Below, in pieces: positions 1 through 8,950 of a stretch of 64,000 nt of DNA (its first letter is position 1; the number at the start of each line of letters is the position of its first letter). Source of the DNA: Paucihalobacter ruber (GTDB lineage: Bacteria > Bacteroidota > Bacteroidia > Flavobacteriales > Flavobacteriaceae); NCBI RefSeq assembly GCF_006494535.1, contig NZ_VHIQ01000005.1, forward strand, positions 124,001 through 188,000, read 5' to 3'. The notes under the pieces are model-generated. The model worked only from the letters and a program-made list of their open reading frames with translations. It did not search any database and was not told where the DNA came from. The translations under genes were made by a program, and so were the position numbers.

Positions 1-597
1 AATGGCAACCGCACTGTAATTTTCGGCCTTTTCTAATAATGGTACTGCTTTGTTGGTGTATTCCACAGACTTCTGGTAATCTTCCATCACCATATACAAC
101 ACTCCGAGCGATCTGAAAGCGCTTCCTAATCCACCAGCATCATCAAGTGATTCGTACAATTCAATCGATTTAAACAGTACTTCTTGTGCCTTATCTAATT
201 GGCGCGTGTTTATATAATCTATGGAAAGTGTTCTGTAAGTATCAGCAATCTTCTTTTGGTCTGTACCTTTGAGGTAGTAACCTAATGCTTTTTCAGAATG
301 ATACACCACGGAATCTGGCGGGAATACCCCATTATAGCCATGCCAATTGGATAATTCTTCGTGAATTTGACCAATAATGCTGTCCTGTTCGGTTTCTAAA
401 CTCCGCTTCAAGGTTTGTAATCCCACAGAATGGTAGGCTTCAAAATCCTCTCCTGTGTAGGCGTTGGCGCGCAACCACGACAGGCAGGAGTCTATGGCTT
501 GCTTATTTAAATCTTTAGTTTTGAGGTCTTCACTTTGAGAAAGTGCAGCAATTGTCCAAAAGAAACAAATAAATAATACGATTGGTTGATTTTTCAT
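1..597 (-). CDS. TPR-repeat exported protein, C-terminus cut by window edge
   Basis: An open frame runs without a stop from an ATG at 597 to the window edge, giving the first 199 residues. The N-terminus (MKNQPIVLFICFFWTIAALS, then Q) is a signal peptide. The rest is alpha-helical with tetratricopeptide character, for example A-Y-YLKG, a DKAQEVLFKSIELYESL helix and a DYQKSVEYTNKAVPLLEKAE helix. In Bacteroidota this architecture is usual for the sensor part of TPR histidine kinases or TPR-LuxR regulators, but the catalytic or DNA-binding end lies outside the window, so the class is inference. It is read away from lysA, whose terminator lies between the two genes. Confidence 0.75.
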   Translation of the reverse strand, partial: MKNQPIVLFICFFWTIAALSQSEDLKTKDLNKQAIDSCLSWLRANAYTGEDFEAYHSVGLQTLKRSLETEQDSIIGQIHEELSNWHGYNGVFPPDSVVYHSEKALGYYLKGTDQKKIADTYRTLSIDYINTRQLDKAQEVLFKSIELYESLDDAGGLGSAFRSLGVLYMVMEDYQKSVEYTNKAVPLLEKAENYSAVAI

Positions 598-639
598 CAG
601 TCTTTATAACAATATAGTTTAAAGACTTGAGGCTTGGGT

Positions 640-647
640 TAAAGATA
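640..647 (-). promoter_or_regulatory. Possible -7 box of the TPR gene
   Basis: On the minus strand this reads TATCTTTA, one base off the Bacteroidota -7 consensus TAnnTTTG, 43 bases before the ATG at 597. No clear -33 TTG was found because the lysA terminator occupies that space. Confidence 0.35.
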
Positions 648-648
648 G

Positions 649-678
649 AAAAAAAGCGCTACCATCTGGCAACGCTTT
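649..678 (-). terminator. Rho-independent terminator of lysA
   Basis: Downstream of the lysA stop the minus strand folds into an 11-bp stem (AAAGCGTTGCC with GGTAGCGCTTT, allowing G-T pairs), with a four-base loop AGAT. It runs straight into a T tract. Confidence 0.8.
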
Positions 679-682
679 AAAA

Positions 683-1888
683 TTATAAGGCAATTTCTAT
701 CTGATTGTGAATGATATCGTCAAATGTTTCACGCTTTCTTATCAAATGCGCTTTGCCCTGATACCATAAAACTTCTGCCGGTCTGTAGCGCGAGTTGTAA
801 TTGCTGGCCATAGTAAAGCAATAAGCGCCTGCGTTTTTAAAGGCCAAAATGTCGCCTTCGGTTATTTCATTGATGCGACGGTTGTTCGCAAAGGTGTCTG
901 TCTCACAAATGTATCCTACTACCGTGTAAAAACGCTCTTTGCCATTCGGATTGGAAATGTTGTAAATTTCGTGCTGTGAACCGTATAACATCGGTCTAAT
1001 CAAATGGTTAAAACCAGAATCTACTTGAGCAAAAACCGTCGAGGTGGTTTGTTTTACCACATTCACTTTGGTTAAAAAATAACCAGCTTCACTTACCAAA
1101 AACTTGCCGGGTTCAAAAGCTAACGTCAATTCTTTGCCGTATTCTTTACAAAACTGGTTAAAACGTTTGGTGAGTTTGGTGCCTAACTCTTCAATATTGG
1201 TTTCAATATCTCCTGCTTTGTAAGGTACTTTAAATCCGGAACCAAAGTCGATAAATTCTAAGTTTTCGAAATTCTTGGCAGTTTCAAATAAAATTTCGCT
1301 TGCGTATAAAAACACATCAATATCTAAGATATCACTACCGGTATGCATGTGAATTCCGTTGATATTCATTTTTGTGTTTTCAACAATGCGTAATATATGC
1401 GGAATCTGATGAATTGAAATTCCAAATTTACTGTCGATGTGTCCTACCGAAATATTGCTGTTTCCACCGGCCATCACATGCGGATTGATTCTAATACAAA
1501 CAGGAACCTTTGGATGTTTGGTGCCAAATTGCTCCAAAATCGACAGGTTATCAATATTGATTTGAACGCCCAATTTGGCGGCAGTTTCAATCTCTTCCAA
1601 AGAAACGCCGTTTGGTGTGTAAATTATTTTACCCGGCTCAAAACCGGCCGTTAAACCTAATTTTACTTCTTGTATAGAAACAGTATCCAAACCAGCCCCC
1701 AGACTGTTAAATAATTTCAACACTGAAATGTTTGAAAGAGCTTTTGCGGCATAATTTAGCCGCAGCTGTTTCACCTTACTAAATGCATCGGTTAACCGTT
1801 TATACTGAGAAGTCATTTTTTCAGCGTTGTAAACATAAACCGGACTGCCAAAGTCCTGTGCAATTTTAAGTAAAGTATTTGTTTCCAT
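683..1888 (-). CDS. lysA: Diaminopimelate decarboxylase
   Basis: This PLP-dependent fold type III enzyme decarboxylates meso-diaminopimelate to L-lysine, the last step of lysine synthesis. The 401-aa length is typical. The PLP lysine is K49 in NYAAKA. Glycine-rich phosphate-binding residues are seen in GSGFKVPY, the EPGK segment stands where most homologues have EPGR, and CETDTFANNR carries the active-site cysteine contributed across the dimer. The start is ATG. It is divergent from sucC and followed by its own terminator, so it is probably monocistronic. Another enzyme of the same pathway, dapD, lies 30 kb away, so the pathway is scattered here. Confidence 0.93.
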   Translation of the reverse strand: METNTLLKIAQDFGSPVYVYNAEKMTSQYKRLTDAFSKVKQLRLNYAAKALSNISVLKLFNSLGAGLDTVSIQEVKLGLTAGFEPGKIIYTPNGVSLEEIETAAKLGVQINIDNLSILEQFGTKHPKVPVCIRINPHVMAGGNSNISVGHIDSKFGISIHQIPHILRIVENTKMNINGIHMHTGSDILDIDVFLYASEILFETAKNFENLEFIDFGSGFKVPYKAGDIETNIEELGTKLTKRFNQFCKEYGKELTLAFEPGKFLVSEAGYFLTKVNVVKQTTSTVFAQVDSGFNHLIRPMLYGSQHEIYNISNPNGKERFYTVVGYICETDTFANNRRINEITEGDILAFKNAGAYCFTMASNYNSRYRPAEVLWYQGKAHLIRKRETFDDIIHNQIEIAL

Positions 1889-2009
1889 TTTTTAAAAATT
1901 AATAAGTTGCGAAGCTATAAACTTATTTTGTTATAAAAGTTAGATTTTCCTTAAAAAATAGGCTTTCATCTTTTATTTTTTGCTTTCTATAAATCAACGT
2001 TAAAAAGTA

Positions 2010-2040
2010 TTGCTTAAACGTGTAAGTATGGTTACTTTTG
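2010..2040 (+). promoter_or_regulatory. sucC promoter
   Basis: A TTG at 2010-2012 and TACTTTTG at 2033-2040, separated by 20 bases, match the Bacteroidota -33/-7 promoter (TTG, about 19-20 bases, TAnnTTTG). The ATG follows 20 bases later. Confidence 0.75.
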
Positions 2041-2059
2041 TGCAGCAAAATTTCAAAGC

Positions 2060-3250
2060 ATGAATTTACACGAATATCAAGGAAAAGAAATACTCAGTCA
2101 TTTTGGTGTGCGCATTCAGCGCGGTATTGTAGCCAAAAGCGCTCAAGACGCAGTAACGGCTGCCAAACAATTACATGCCGAAACCGGCACCTCATGGTAT
2201 GTGGTTAAAGCACAAGTACATGCAGGTGGTCGCGGTAAGGGCGGCGGCGTTAAATTGGCCAAAAGTTTACAGGAGGTAGAAACCATTGCCGGGCAAATCA
2301 TTGGTATGAATTTGATCACCCCACAAACTTCTGCCGAAGGTAAAAAAGTACATCAGGTGTTAATTGCAGAAGATGTATATTACCCGGGTGAAAGTGAAAC
2401 TGCTGAGTTTTATATGTCGGTTTTATTAAACCGCGCAAGAGGCAGAAACATGATCATGTATTCTACCGAAGGAGGTATGGACATTGAGCATGTTGCCGAA
2501 ACTACACCTCATTTAATTTTTACTGAAGAAGTAGATCCTTCAGTCGGCTTAATGCCGTTTCAGGCCAGACGCATCGCGTTTAATTTGGGCTTGAGCGGTA
2601 ATGCCTTTAAAGAAATGACCAAATTTGTAACGTCGCTATACAAAGCCTACGTTAAATCTGACGCTTCCTTATTCGAAATCAATCCGGTTTTAAAAACTAG
2701 CGACAATAAAATTATGGCTGTTGATGCCAAAGTAACTATCGACGACAATGCCATGTTTAGGCATCAGGATTATGTTAACCTTAGAGATTTACGCGAGGAA
2801 AATCCGATCGAAGTAGAAGCCGGTGCTTTAGGTCTCAACTATGTTGATCTTGACGGTAACGTGGGTTGTATGGTCAACGGTGCCGGATTGGCAATGGCTA
2901 CAATGGACTTGATTAAACAAGCCGGTGGCGAGCCCGCCAACTTCCTCGATGTTGGTGGTACAGCAGATGCGGCCAGAGTAGAAGCGGCTTTTAAAATAAT
3001 TTTAAAAGATCCGAACGTAAAGGCCATTTTAATCAACATATTTGGTGGTATTGTGCGTTGCGACCGCGTTGCCCAAGGTGTTATTGATGCCTACAAAAAT
3101 ATAGGCGACATTAAAGTGCCCATCATTGTGCGCTTACAAGGTACTAATGCCGACGTGGCCAAAGAATTATTAGATAACTCCGGTTTGGCAGTGTTAAGTG
3201 CCACCGAGTTTAAAGAAGCAGCCGATAAGGTACATTCAGTGTTGGCATAA
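2060..3250 (+). CDS. sucC: Succinyl-CoA synthetase (ADP-forming) subunit beta
   Basis: This TCA-cycle subunit carries the ATP-grasp nucleotide-binding domain and the subunit interface; with SucD it interconverts succinyl-CoA and succinate while making ATP or GTP. The 396-aa length and the start [12 protein letters not shown] are diagnostic. The ATP-grasp part covers about residues 1-240 ([16 protein letters not shown] near 55-70), and the C-terminal CoA-ligase domain holds the [10 protein letters not shown] segment near residue 325. A terminator follows directly, and the alpha subunit gene sucD is not adjacent, so the two subunits are encoded apart. Confidence 0.96.
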   Translation: MNLHEYQGKEILSHFGVRIQRGIVAKSAQDAVTAAKQLHAETGTSWYVVKAQVHAGGRGKGGGVKLAKSLQEVETIAGQIIGMNLITPQTSAEGKKVHQVLIAEDVYYPGESETAEFYMSVLLNRARGRNMIMYSTEGGMDIEHVAETTPHLIFTEEVDPSVGLMPFQARRIAFNLGLSGNAFKEMTKFVTSLYKAYVKSDASLFEINPVLKTSDNKIMAVDAKVTIDDNAMFRHQDYVNLRDLREENPIEVEAGALGLNYVDLDGNVGCMVNGAGLAMATMDLIKQAGGEPANFLDVGGTADAARVEAAFKIILKDPNVKAILINIFGGIVRCDRVAQGVIDAYKNIGDIKVPIIVRLQGTNADVAKELLDNSGLAVLSATEFKEAADKVHSVLA

Positions 3251-3273
3251 AAGTAATAATACTCATATAAATG

Positions 3274-3301
3274 AAAAGCTCCTTAATCGGGAGCTTTTTT
3301 T
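3274..3301 (+). terminator. Terminator of sucC
   Basis: A 9-bp perfect stem (AAAAGCTCC, 3274-3282, with GGAGCTTTT, 3290-3298) with a 7-base loop merges into a run of seven T, 24 bases after the sucC stop. Confidence 0.85.
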
Positions 3302-3475
3302 ATGGGTATAAACCACACGCCGTTTTAGTATAAAGAAATATGTAACACCTAATTTTTTCGACACCTAAAATAAAATAGAACAACATAGAATTTAAGATTT
3401 TTTTATGGAACTTCTGTATTTTTTTTGCTAACTTTATGATTGTTAATGTAGTTCGTAAATTTAAAAAGAAGAGCC

Positions 3476-4228
3476 ATGAAAAATTTTAGTTATGCCTTAA
3501 TTGCTTTGATGTGTTTTAATCTCTCTCATGCGCAAAGCGATATCAGTAGCACTTCAAATCATTTTGTCAATACTCAATGGATAAATATGTCAATGGGGGC
3601 AGAAGCAATTGGTACAGGAGCTCTTAGTGCTAATCCTGATTTAATGAATGCTATTAAACAATCTCAATTGTTCGATTTAAATTGGGGAAAAGCAACAATG
3701 AAGCTTAATGACAATTTCGAGATTGTTGAGGCTCGTTATAATCCGTTTAACGATGCTATAGAAATTAAACAGAATGATAAAATTGTAGAGCTACCGAAAA
3801 GTAACAATCGCGAAATAAAATTCATTGATAGACGTATTACCTATCAAGCCAAGTCATATTATGGCAGTGATGGTAAAATTTATACGAGTTATTTTATTGT
3901 AAATAATATGGCTGATGATGTAACTGTACTAAAAAAGGAATGGATTGAAGAAAATCCTAATTATGGAAAAAGGCTTAATGCATATATGAACGTTGTAGTG
4001 GTTACAGAACAATTTAAGCGAAAAGACTATTATTATTTTATTGATGAAAATAATATGTTATTTCTTTTAACAACAGATAGGAACTTGATAAATAACATGT
4101 ATCCAAATCATGCTAAATCCATTATTAAATATATCAGAACAAATAAGTTGAGATCTGATGATGAGAACGATTTAATTACTCTGGCTAAATATATAAAAAC
4201 GCTTCAAGATGAAAATTCAGGAATGTAA
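3476..4228 (+). CDS. Secreted protein of unknown function
   Basis: A 250-aa protein with a signal peptide (MKNFSYALIALMCFNLSHAQ). I do not recognise its family. The mature part is charged, with short beta-prone stretches (IKFIDRRITYQAKSYYG, KIYTSYFIVNN) and no cysteine after the signal peptide, no lipobox and no T9SS sorting domain. It therefore probably stays in the periplasm or is released by the Sec route only. The gene is visibly more AT-rich than sucC upstream. It stands alone between two terminators, with AAAAAGAAGAG just before the ATG. A specific function cannot be given. Confidence 0.7.
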   Translation: MKNFSYALIALMCFNLSHAQSDISSTSNHFVNTQWINMSMGAEAIGTGALSANPDLMNAIKQSQLFDLNWGKATMKLNDNFEIVEARYNPFNDAIEIKQNDKIVELPKSNNREIKFIDRRITYQAKSYYGSDGKIYTSYFIVNNMADDVTVLKKEWIEENPNYGKRLNAYMNVVVVTEQFKRKDYYYFIDENNMLFLLTTDRNLINNMYPNHAKSIIKYIRTNKLRSDDENDLITLAKYIKTLQDENSGM

Positions 4229-4258
4229 ATGGAGTTATTAAAATAAGGTTGAGAATCT

Positions 4259-4289
4259 AAAAGAGTAATGTTAGACGTTACTCTTTTTT
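4259..4289 (+). terminator. Terminator after the secreted protein
   Basis: A 10-bp stem (AAAAGAGTAA, 4259-4268, with TTACTCTTTT, 4278-4287) with a 9-base loop ends in a T run, 31 bases after the stop codon. Confidence 0.75.
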
Positions 4290-4392
4290 GTTACACAATG
4301 ATGGTTTCAAAATTGGTACTTGTAAATGTAAAATTGACCATTTCAAAAATTTGAAAGAATTTCATCGCTACAGTTATGTGCTACCCTCAATG

Positions 4393-5094
4393 TTATAAAT
4401 GCAAACCACACTCGGTTTTTGGGTTGTTGTTCCATCTGCCATTCCTGTCTTCGCCGGGAACCGTGCAATGCTTACATCCAATGGAATGATAACCTTTGGC
4501 AACCAGAGGATGAAACGGTAAATTGTGCTCAGCAATATAAGCATCACGCGTTTCTTTGCTAATATCCAACAACGGATAAAATTTTAAGATGCCGTTGCGT
4601 TCTTCAAAAATATCTAATGAGGCCCGGTGGTCGCTTTGCCATTTCATCAACCCTGACATCCATACCGTGTAGCGCTGTTTAATGGCATCCAAAGGTTTTA
4701 CCTTATTAATGCTGCAGCAAAAATCCGGATTCTTAGTCCAGGTTTGGTCTTTGGTGGTAAACTCGTGTTCTTCTTTTAAAGCTTGAATAGATTTTACGGT
4801 GAGTCCATATTTTTCTGTTAGATATGCTTTGTATTGAAGCGTATCATCAAAGTGATATCCCGTGTCAATAAAAAAAACGGTTTGCTTGTTGTTAGCTTCA
4901 GAAACCAGCTTTAAAAGAAATGCTGAGGTAGCTGCAAAAGAACTAGTCAGCATCACATCATCTTCCTTAAAATCTTCGTAAAGTTGTGCAATACGTTCTC
5001 TGGCAGATAATGGTTTATATCTTTTATTGAGAGCAGCAATTTCTTCTTGGTTAATAGAATTGCTGGTTATAATATCTTTTGAAGTCTCAAACAT
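4393..5094 (-). CDS. cysH: Phosphoadenylyl/adenylyl-sulfate reductase, Fe-S type
   Basis: CysH reduces activated sulfate (APS or PAPS) to sulfite in sulfate assimilation. I start the 233-aa protein at the ATG at 5094 (MFETSKDI); the longer frame opens at 5118 with TTG and adds only eight poorly conserved residues. The adenosine-binding core is present (TSSFAATS near 50-57, FFIDTGYHF near 75-82). C126-C127 and C207-x-x-C210 form the CC...CxxC [4Fe-4S] signature of the plant/bacterial APS-reductase branch, and C229 in the ECGLHL tail is the catalytic cysteine. The usual cysDN or sulfite-reductase neighbours are absent from the window. Confidence 0.9.
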   Translation of the reverse strand: MFETSKDIITSNSINQEEIAALNKRYKPLSARERIAQLYEDFKEDDVMLTSSFAATSAFLLKLVSEANNKQTVFFIDTGYHFDDTLQYKAYLTEKYGLTVKSIQALKEEHEFTTKDQTWTKNPDFCCSINKVKPLDAIKQRYTVWMSGLMKWQSDHRASLDIFEERNGILKFYPLLDISKETRDAYIAEHNLPFHPLVAKGYHSIGCKHCTVPGEDRNGRWNNNPKTECGLHL

Positions 5095-5187
5095 AAATGT
5101 TATTAAATAGGCCGGCAAGTTAAGCGTAAATGGCTAATTTGTAAAATGTCACCACATTTTTATGAATCTTTTAAAATATCAACTCTA

Positions 5188-5418
5188 TTATTCCTTTTTC
5201 GGCAACGGACCGCGTAAATGAATGATTAATCCGTTAAGGAAATTTCGAAGAATCTGGTCGCCACACTCCACGTATTTAGGATGGTCTTCACGTCTAAATA
5301 AAGCGCCTAACTCGCTTTTAGTCACTTTAAAATCTACGAGCTCTAAAATTTCAACAATATCATCGTTGGTTAGTTTAAGTGCAACTCTTAATTTTTTCAG
5401 GATATCATTATTGGTCAT
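5188..5418 (-). CDS. DUF1456 (YehS-like) protein, single repeat
   Basis: A 76-aa protein whose start (MTNNDILKKLRVALKLTNDDIVEILELV) and following F-VTKSEL-ALFRREDHPKY segment match the DUF1456 family. Members such as E. coli YehS carry two copies of this motif in about 150 residues, while this one has a single copy ending in LRGPLPKKE. The molecular role of the family is unknown. It lies 93 bases upstream of cysH on the same strand and 19 bases after the esterase, so all three could be co-transcribed. Confidence 0.75.
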   Translation of the reverse strand: MTNNDILKKLRVALKLTNDDIVEILELVDFKVTKSELGALFRREDHPKYVECGDQILRNFLNGLIIHLRGPLPKKE

Positions 5419-5437
5419 AGCTTTTAAATAATTTGAG

Positions 5438-6256
5438 TTATTGATTGGTTAGCCAAATATAGGCATCTGGGAATTGCGCACTCCAAAATGCCTCGTTGTG
5501 CCGGCCTCCTTGAATAATGTTATTTACAATGTTTTCCTTGTCAACACCTTTTTCTAATAGCAAATTTACCATCTTTTGTTGATTGGGCACTGCGTTTTCA
5601 CTTTCTTCTGTTCCAGTAACAAAGTAAAATCTTGAAACTTTAGCCAATGAGGTGTTTGATGCAAAAGTATAAATGTCCTCACTAAACCAAAACGAAGGTG
5701 AAAAAACTCCGGCGTTACCAAATACTTCGGGATATTTTAAAATGGCATAAAACGACAGTAATCCCCCAAGTGATGAACCCACGATGCTGGTGTTCTCATT
5801 TTCAGATAAGGTTCTAAAATTGGTGTCAATATATGGCTTTAAGGTTTCAACTATAAAATTTAAATAAGCATTGCCTTGACCGCCACCGTATTTGTTATTT
5901 GAGAAAGGGGTGAGTTCATCCAGTCGTTTGTCATTGCCATGTTCAATACCTACAATAATACTTTCTGAGCCTTCAAAATTATCTAAAAATTCGTCAATTT
6001 GCCATTCACCCGCAAAAGAGGTTTGGGCATCAAATAAGTTTTGAGCGTCGTGCATATATATGACCGGATACGCGTTTTCAGAATTTTGATAATTCTTAGG
6101 TAAATACACCCAAATTTGTTTATCGGTTTTGAGTTGTGGAGCATGAATTGTGAACTTATTAACTTGTTGTTTTTCAGTTGATTGAGAAAACAAAAATGAT
6201 GAAAATACCGATAAAATCAGTAGGAAAATACAACAAAAACCGCTCAATTTGCCCAT
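5438..6256 (-). CDS. Alpha/beta-hydrolase, esterase D/Fes-type (PF00756)
   Basis: A 272-aa secreted hydrolase with a signal peptide ending at FLFSQ (about residue 25). The putative-esterase fold shows WVYLPKNYQ, PVIYMHDAQNLFD, the nucleophile elbow GSSLGG (about residue 163) and the C-terminal histidine in GGRHNEAFW. Relatives include enterobactin esterase-like and S-formylglutathione hydrolase-like enzymes, but the substrate cannot be told from sequence. It heads a possible operon with the DUF1456 gene and cysH and is divergent from the TerB-like gene. Confidence 0.85.
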   Translation of the reverse strand: MGKLSGFCCIFLLILSVFSSFLFSQSTEKQQVNKFTIHAPQLKTDKQIWVYLPKNYQNSENAYPVIYMHDAQNLFDAQTSFAGEWQIDEFLDNFEGSESIIVGIEHGNDKRLDELTPFSNNKYGGGQGNAYLNFIVETLKPYIDTNFRTLSENENTSIVGSSLGGLLSFYAILKYPEVFGNAGVFSPSFWFSEDIYTFASNTSLAKVSRFYFVTGTEESENAVPNQQKMVNLLLEKGVDKENIVNNIIQGGRHNEAFWSAQFPDAYIWLTNQ

Positions 6257-6386
6257 GACTGCTGAGATGAAAGTTTAAATTAATCGATTAAATACTAAAA
6301 ACTTTTCGACAAGTTACAAATAATCAACGACAACAATATTTTCATTCTGTCTATTTTAGTAATCTAAATTCTTGACTCCCTCAGGT

Positions 6387-6788
6387 ATGATAAACAGAGT
6401 AGAAAAATTGAGTTTGCTGTCTGAAATGATCGCATTCGCAAGGTTAGATGAATCTCTAAAATCTATTGAATATAAATTTCTATTAGGTGTTGCAGAACAG
6501 CTTGAAATTTCAAAGGAAGATTTTGATTATTTAATTGAGCATCCCGTAAATTATGTGCATTTAAAATCATATAGTGAACGAATTGTTCAATTTCATCGTT
6601 TGGTGTTATTGATGAATCTAGGCAGCGAAATTAAGCCCAAGGATTTAGTAAGACTTCACAACTTTGGTTTAAGAATGGGTTTAAGTCACGAATCTATTAA
6701 TCGCGTATTAGACTTGATGGAGAGTTTCCCGAACAAAATCGTTCCGGCCGATTTTTTAATAGATATTTTTAAATTGCAGTATAATTAA
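6387..6788 (+). CDS. TerB-like small helical protein
   Basis: The protein is 133 aa when started at the ATG at 6387 (MINRVEKLSLLSEMIAFARL); the longer frame begins with TTG at 6372. It is all-helical, and the LLSEMIAFARLDESLKSIEYKFLLGVAEQLEIS segment resembles the metal-binding core of the TerB/DjlA-like fold, although the acidic residues are only partly kept. The function is unknown. In related genomes small proteins at this position have been labelled excinuclease subunit B only because uvrB lies next door; there is no UvrB homology here. It converges with uvrB. Confidence 0.65.
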   Translation: MINRVEKLSLLSEMIAFARLDESLKSIEYKFLLGVAEQLEISKEDFDYLIEHPVNYVHLKSYSERIVQFHRLVLLMNLGSEIKPKDLVRLHNFGLRMGLSHESINRVLDLMESFPNKIVPADFLIDIFKLQYN

Positions 6789-6898
6789 AACAGCCTTCAG
6801 AAAATAATCTTTTTTACACACCTAAGGCCCCCTCAAGGGGACAATCCTGATAATTGAAATGCTATTAATTTAGGTTTAAAGGCAGTTTTTTTTAAACC

Positions 6899-8902
6899 TT
6901 AAATCTTTAATTTTTCAAGTTTAGCCTGATAGGCGGTAATTTCATCTCTAAACTTGGCGGCCTCCATAAAATCCAGTGCCTTCGCAGCTGCTTCCATTTG
7001 CTTGCGTTTATCTCTAATAGCTTTTTCCAACTCGCTTTTTGTAAGATATTTAGATTCGGTTTCAGCAGCTTTTCTGGCTTCCTGTTCGTAATAATAGGTA
7101 CTCACCGAATTTTTAGATAAGGCATTGTCCAGCGACTTGTTTAAAGCTGTTGGCGTGATATTGTTCGCCGTGTTGTAGGCTATTTGCTTTTCTCTTCTGT
7201 AGTTAGTTTCATCAATTGTTTTTTGCATGCTATTAGTAATTTTATCGGCATACATAATGGCCTTGCCGTTCAGGTTCCTCGCGGCGCGTCCTACAGTTTG
7301 GGTCAACGAACGATTAGAACGTAAAAAGCCTTCCTTGTCTGCATCGAGGATGGCAACCAGCGATACTTCGGGTAAATCCAACCCTTCACGCAACAGGTTA
7401 ACACCCACCAAAACATCGAATAAGCCTTTTCTCAAATCTTGCATGATTTCAACGCGTTCCAGTGTATCTACATCGCTGTGAATGTATCGGCATCTAATGG
7501 CAACTCTGGTTAAGTATTTTACCAGTTCTTCAGCCATACGTTTGGTAAGGGTTGTCACAAGAGTGCGTTCATCTTTTTCTACACGCTGCTGTATTTCTTC
7601 AATTAAATCATCAATCTGGTTAAGGCTGGGACGCACTTCTATCACAGGATCCAGTAGGCCGGTGGGTCTAATCACCTGTTCAACATATACACCACCTGTT
7701 TTTTGCATTTCGTAATCGGCCGGTGTAGCACTCACGTAAATCACCTGATTTTGCAAGGCTTCAAATTCTTCAAACTTTAAGGGTCGGTTATCCATGGCTG
7801 CAGGTAATCTGAAACCGTATTCCACCAAATTTTCCTTTCTGCTTCTATCACCACCATACATGGCATGTACCTGAGAAATGGTGACATGGCTTTCATCAAC
7901 CACCATTAAATAATCGTTTGGAAAATAGTCTAACAAACAAAACGGTCTGGTTCCCGGTGCACGACCATCGAGATAGCGCGAGTAATTTTCAATTCCTGAA
8001 CAATAACCGAGCTCTCGTATCATTTCTAAATCGAATTCAGTGCGTTCTTTTAAGCGTTTGGCTTCTAAATGCTTACCGATTTCGTTAAAATAATCGTGTT
8101 GCTTTACCAAATCGTCCTGAATATCGATGATAGCTTTTTGAAGGATGTCTGGTGAAGTCACAAACATATTGGCCGGATAAATTGTCAATCGGTCATAACT
8201 CTCCAAAACTTCGTTGGTTTGTACATCAAAGGCTTCAATTTCTTCAATTTCATCGCCAAAGAAGTGAATTCTGAAAGCATTATCAGCATAACCGGGAAAA
8301 ATATCAACAGTGTCACCTTTAATTCTGAAGTTACCGTTGTTAAACTGCGCTTCGGTTCTTGAATATAAACTTTGAACCAGTTGATGCAGCAGTTTGGTTC
8401 TTGAAATCACCTGGTCGCGTTCTAAGGTAATCACATTCTTTTGAAATTCAATTGGATTACCAATGCCGTATAAACAAGACACCGAAGCTACCACAAGCAC
8501 GTCGCGTCTGCCCGAAAGCAGGGAAGAAGTGGTGCTAAGTCTTAGCTTTTCGATTTCCTCATTAATCGATAAATCTTTTTCTATGTAAGTGCCAGAAGTG
8601 GGAATGTAGGCTTCCGGCTGGTAATAGTCGTAATAAGACACAAAATATTCAACTGCGTTGTCCGGAAAAAACTGTTTAAATTCAGAATATAATTGTGCGG
8701 CTAGTGTCTTGTTATGTGCCAAGACTAAGGTTGGCCGTTGTACTTTTTCAATCACATTGGCGACGGTAAAAGTTTTACCCGAACCGGTAACACCTAACAG
8801 CGTTTGGTATTTGTCGCCCGCAGTAATCCCTTGGGCCAAACTGTTAATAGCTTGGGGCTGATCTCCGGTAGGTTCAAATTGTGATGAGATTTTAAAACGC
8901 AT
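6899..8902 (-). CDS. uvrB: Excinuclease ABC subunit B
   Basis: UvrB is the damage-verifying helicase-like subunit of the UvrABC nucleotide excision repair nuclease. The 667-aa length is full. Walker A is GVTGSGKT (residues 37-44). The beta-hairpin region SYYDYYQPEAYIP, the DESH box (near 338), the helicase motif TVGRAARN and the C-terminal UVR domain (about 628-663) that contacts UvrC are all visible. The start is ATG, with MRFKISSQFEPTGDQPQAI matching the family. It is a single gene, transcribed towards the TerB-like gene. Confidence 0.97.
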   Translation of the reverse strand: MRFKISSQFEPTGDQPQAINSLAQGITAGDKYQTLLGVTGSGKTFTVANVIEKVQRPTLVLAHNKTLAAQLYSEFKQFFPDNAVEYFVSYYDYYQPEAYIPTSGTYIEKDLSINEEIEKLRLSTTSSLLSGRRDVLVVASVSCLYGIGNPIEFQKNVITLERDQVISRTKLLHQLVQSLYSRTEAQFNNGNFRIKGDTVDIFPGYADNAFRIHFFGDEIEEIEAFDVQTNEVLESYDRLTIYPANMFVTSPDILQKAIIDIQDDLVKQHDYFNEIGKHLEAKRLKERTEFDLEMIRELGYCSGIENYSRYLDGRAPGTRPFCLLDYFPNDYLMVVDESHVTISQVHAMYGGDRSRKENLVEYGFRLPAAMDNRPLKFEEFEALQNQVIYVSATPADYEMQKTGGVYVEQVIRPTGLLDPVIEVRPSLNQIDDLIEEIQQRVEKDERTLVTTLTKRMAEELVKYLTRVAIRCRYIHSDVDTLERVEIMQDLRKGLFDVLVGVNLLREGLDLPEVSLVAILDADKEGFLRSNRSLTQTVGRAARNLNGKAIMYADKITNSMQKTIDETNYRREKQIAYNTANNITPTALNKSLDNALSKNSVSTYYYEQEARKAAETESKYLTKSELEKAIRDKRKQMEAAAKALDFMEAAKFRDEITAYQAKLEKLKI

Positions 8903-8950
8903 GGTACAAAAATAACACTTTTGACGCCTAAATTTTTTAGAATGGGCGTC

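Noticed and set aside
6372-6788. Reading the small gene next to uvrB as a UvrB-related protein
   Set aside because: It has no helicase motif or UVR domain; its helical pattern is TerB-like.
6829-6840. CCCC-TCAA-GGGG hairpin between the TerB-like gene and uvrB
   Set aside because: A 4-bp stem without a T run is too short to call a terminator; it may be part of a dispersed repeat but cannot be supported here.
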